A stretch of DNA of 64,000 bases from Epiperipatus broadwayi (taxonomy: Eukaryota; Onychophora; Udeonychophora; Euonychophora; Peripatidae), in NCBI GenBank assembly GCA_028023455.1, contig JAQFVV010006309.1:3695482-3759481 (forward strand). The letters are read 5' to 3'. The notes beneath the pieces were generated by a model. It searched no databases. It worked only from the letters and a program-made list of their open reading frames with translations, and was not told the DNA's origin. Of this stretch, positions 60,708 through 64,000 are shown piece by piece; position 1 is the stretch's first letter; the number at the start of each line of letters is the position of its first letter. The translations under genes and the position numbers were made by a program.

Positions 60708-61990
60708 AGTGTACATTTTGTATTTATATCTTTTTCTTTTTCTGGTAATAAGTTAATCCAAAAAAAAAAAAAAAAGAATTAAACTATAAATATTGTAATT
60801 AATTTTTCCACAATAATTTCTTTTTTTTTTTTTTTTTAAAGAACTATTAAAAAATAAAATGTAATTATTAAATACATTTCCTAGCAGACATTTTTTTGTA
60901 AAAAAAATTTAAGGGAGGCCAAAACTAGATTTATGAAAAATACAGGCTAGCATCTTGGTTTACTTGAAAACTCACAAGTATCTATTTTTTTATATTATAT
61001 TTGTTTGTGGTGGCTCTTTAAATTTTCGATTTTGTGTGATGTATTATCACATATTTAAACCATCAAATATTTTTCATCACTATTTTGCTTATTATTATTT
61101 TACATAAAATATATATATATATTTAGATATTTTTGCCTAGAATTTCTATCTAATATTTATTATTGTTTATATTTTTATGATTCACTCATTATTATGGACG
61201 TTATGTAAATTTATTAATGAAGCAACTAAATGTGAATATGGTACATATTTAATAGAGCAATTTATTTTTGGCTCATTAAAATTAATTCATGATATCTATT
61301 TTGAGTTTATAAATTTTGTTTTCATGCGATTCTTTTTTTTACCTTTTGAATTTTTCTAATAACTGACTTCATATTTTTTGTTCAATTTTTCACTTGTTTT
61401 TGTATTACATTTTTTTTAATTGTTACTATAATTATTTGTCTAGTTGTCATCATAAATTACTGTTTGATCTAAACTAAGGTTTAATTATTTTAATTTATAT
61501 ACTGTAATGGTACATATGGTCAAAAGGAATACCCTTTTGATTCAGGAACCAATTTTCTATAATATGGATTTATATATTGAGATCTCTTAATATTCAATTT
61601 AAGTTTTATTGAATGAAATTACTAACTATATGATCTGTGACATTCTTTGTGAATATAAGCTGAAAACAAGGCTCTGCAATAACGTATATTTAAAGTCAAA
61701 GGATAATTTTATTAACTTCAAATATATTTAAATTAATAAATGATTAATGATTTCAGGATTTAAAATAATAATAATAATAATCCGACTGTAAAGTAATGTG
61801 AGTGAATAAATAAAATAATTATTTTGAATTGATTGTGTGAAAAACCATTCAATTTTATTTACATCACTAATAAATGTCAATAAACAAATGGCATTAATAG
61901 TTTAAACAGCTCTGATCAACTTATAACATTCAATCACAAAGCTGTTCCAAAAAGTTTTATAAATAAATGTTACATTAAAGCTTTATATTC
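60708..61990. other. A+T-rich non-coding block
   Basis: Nothing recognisable. A 60-codon frame at 61177-61359 has no known domain. Confidence 0.5.
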
Positions 61991-62460
61991 ATATCGGCCT
62001 TTCAAACCAATTGTGCAAACGCTTTGCGAGTGTTAAATAATAAATGAATGCCTTCTGATCAATACAAGATATAGAATTTATGCAGGAATAAAAAGAATCC
62101 TCTTATTCCTATGACTCAAATATTTATATATGAGCAAATCTGAAGTACTTGCACAGAAGGCGTGACGATAGAACGGTCACTTTTTAAATTACTATATACA
62201 ATGTCTGAATGAATGACGTGATGAAATTTTCTAGAATTTACTAAACGTCATTCCAACTGAAACTTAATCATATATATAAATAAGCATTTATTTTTATAGC
62301 GTCAAATTCTATATCTTGTATTGATCAGAAGGCATTCATTTATTATTTAACACTCGCAAAGCGTTTGCACAATTGGTTTGAAAGGCCGATATGAATGTAA
62401 ATTACAATTATATGCAGACGCTATAAAAATAAATGCTTATTTATATATTAAAGCTTTATG
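61991..62460. mobile_element. Young palindrome with exactly matching 89 bp arms
   Basis: 61991-62079 and 62304-62392 appear to be exact inverted complements over 89 bp; the left arm begins ATATCGGCCTTTCAAACCAA. Further inner and outer copies of TAAGCATTTATTTTTATAGC (62281 and complement at 62416-62436) add a second inverted pair. The central part (AATGTCTGAATGAATGACG, TCTAGAATTTACTAAACGTC) is shared with 45679-46495, defining one family. Arm identity implies recent origin or gene conversion. Confidence 0.85.
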
Positions 62461-62981
62461 AAATTCAAATGAATCTTTGGATAAGTATAACAGGCAAAAG
62501 GATGTTATAATCCCAAACATTTAATTTATATATAATGATGAGATTCTTTAATTTATTCTCTTCTGTTAAAATATAAACAATGTAATGTGTGCTAACTATC
62601 TAAACACTCATTCATATATGCATAGTACTGTTTGAGCACATAAATATAAAAATAAAATATTACTATTAAAATTGTTTATTTGGCCAGCTAAACCTATTAT
62701 CTCTGAAAGCTCTAAAATGAAGAAAAATGTGCATGCATAATAAAATATGTATATATAATTTTATTCTTTCTGAGAAAGTTTTTTTTTAAAAAAAGTTCTT
62801 GTAAGAAAATTATTTATTTTAAATCCTATGATCAGTGAAGCTTAAGAAGCTTAATGCATAAATTTGCTCCAGGTAGTGATTTCTTTATGCTAAATCAATT
62901 GTTTCCATAACTTGTAGGATGGTGCAATTTTTTAGGAAAGTTCCATTTGGTTTTTTAAATTATAAACAATTCTTCTCAAGG

Positions 62982-63195
62982 AATTGTTGTATAAACAAGG
63001 CAAAACTCACCATACAGTAATTCCACCCTGTGCCAACCAGAGTAATCAATGGATGGCAGAAGGCTTGTGCATAAAATCCCTATCTAATGCCTACTCATCC
63101 AATATTCCCAGACTAGTTTTTGGCTTGTGGGCTTCGTCAGTGAGGAGCTTTGGTTCTGAGAACACTGCACCTAGATCTCTGTTTATAAACAATTA
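62982..63195 (-). mobile_element. Repeat C, copy 2 (~214 bp, short terminal inverted repeats)
   Basis: Reverse of 4299-4482 in sequence (GAGTAATCAATGGATGGC, AAAATCCCTATCTAATGCC, CTCATCCAATATTCCC). Its ends are ATTGTTGTATAAACA at 62983 and the complement of TGTTTATAAACAAT at 63180-63194, giving ~14 bp inverted repeats with one insertion. The 74-codon frame spanning it is a by-product. Confidence 0.6.
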
Positions 63196-64000
63196 TGTGC
63201 TAATATAAGAGAAGGTGATCATGTGAATTGTAGTATAGTGATGATAAATGACTTATTTCTAATGGAATAAATTTCTTTCATCATTTCTTAGAGTTTCATG
63301 AAATGTAACTTATTGTCAAAATTTTTAAATAATGTTGAATGATAGAATTATTTTACAATCTATGCTTAAATTTCTAACTGCATGTAAAACCATGCTCATC
63401 AGATTTATGGACAGGAATTAGAAAAGCATTTGACCCCTTTTCTACTTCTGTTAGCGAGGGATTCTGTTATTCAAAATATATTTCTATGGGAAATACATTT
63501 GATATTATCAGCTGCAGATTTCGATTGCATGGAAGTTAATTTTATTTTATATTATCCTTTTCTGCTGTCCTTTCTTATCTGATAATTTCACATAACATTG
63601 TTATAGGGATTCTAGAATAGATTAATTAATGATACTTTTACATAATTTTTGATATATTCATACACATATTTGCATTTTAAAATTTTCAGAGATTAATAAA
63701 ATATAAATCATTTAATCTTTGTAAAATAAATATAATAAGCTTTAGATATTTAGATTTTTATTTAATAATCTTACCTAAATTCTCATACATGGCTATTATC
63801 ATTCAACTTTTATTAATTAATGTCTAAATTATAACAAGCTTTTCTTTTTCAAACATTTATTTATAGTTTGGAATGTTTTGAAAAATAAATATTCTGAAAA
63901 AAAATTATAAATCATTTACTTAATACATATGTGTGCAAAATATAAATAATTAATTAGTGAATAAGTGGCTTCTCATAAAGTAAAACAGATAACAAACAAG
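63196..64000. other. A+T-rich non-coding end of window
   Basis: No exon, RNA gene or recognisable element is visible. Confidence 0.5.

Noticed and set aside
62984-63208. 74-codon frame as a gene
   Set aside because: It coincides with the repeat C element, which has non-coding relatives at 4299-4482.
57434-64000. Second half of the DB module or an FN3 exon downstream
   Set aside because: I looked for a Cys-rich exon with phase-1 splice sites and found none; it must be beyond the window or too diverged to see.

Overview
This window looks like nuclear DNA of an invertebrate animal. It is very A+T-rich (about three quarters A+T by eye), has no prokaryotic-style gene packing, and carries spliced exons with GT-AG introns, tRNA-derived SINEs, several LINE lineages, a Ty3/gypsy-like relic and many long palindromic (foldback) elements. 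The only host gene I can support is on the + strand. It encodes a cell-surface or secreted protein with two immunoglobulin domains, a short Ser/Thr-rich linker and the first half of a cysteine-rich DB module. The Ig plus DB combination is known from nematode-type 'Ig-like and fibronectin type-III domain-containing' proteins and relatives in other protostomes. I therefore lean towards an ecdysozoan such as an arachnid or other arthropod, but the phylum cannot be fixed from this sequence.

Layout. 1-37926 is non-coding and probably upstream intron of the gene. It holds an ultra-short tRNA-derived SINE (275-370), a decayed LTR retrotransposon on the - strand (about 9240-13430), decayed ORF pieces of unknown elements (15200-17500), a LINE reverse-transcriptase relic (18350-18960), a striking 2.8 kb array of ~434 bp near-identical units ending in an inverted copy and flanked by a 13-14 bp duplication (21427-24245), a pogo/Tigger-like transposon relic (25980-27266), and a dense cluster of foldback elements (27900-31510). 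Two more short SINEs, several copies of a ~300 bp dispersed repeat (called repeat B here) and a LINE 3' end with an intact ~200-codon frame (36540-37142) follow.

The gene's visible exons are 37927-38193 (Ig), 52705-53001 (Ig), 57093-57140 (48 bp linker micro-exon) and 57305-57433 (first half of the DB module). All are phase 1-1, so they splice in one frame: Ig, Ig, linker, CC-x8-C-x3-C-x14-C-x9-C. The first and last parts of the protein lie outside the window, or in exons I could not see. The introns are 14.5 kb, 4.1 kb and 164 bp. The 14.5 kb intron is full of relics: an RTE-like LINE (39700-41580, -), another LINE 3' end (43840-44330, -), a nested matryoshka of foldback, SINE and second foldback (42249-42930), a 290 bp-armed palindrome (45679-46495), and four further hairpin elements between 48945 and 51925.

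57434-64000 is intron or downstream sequence with more LINE tails, an inverted repeat enclosing a repeat B copy (57933-58323), a fragment resembling the N-terminus of ISXO2-like transposases (60576-60707), a young palindrome with exactly matching 89 bp arms (61991-62392), and a ~214 bp element (62982-63195). Apart from the host exons, none of the open frames looks like a functional gene. The main biological interest lies in the 434 bp array, the nesting of foldback elements, and the gene whose introns tolerate them.
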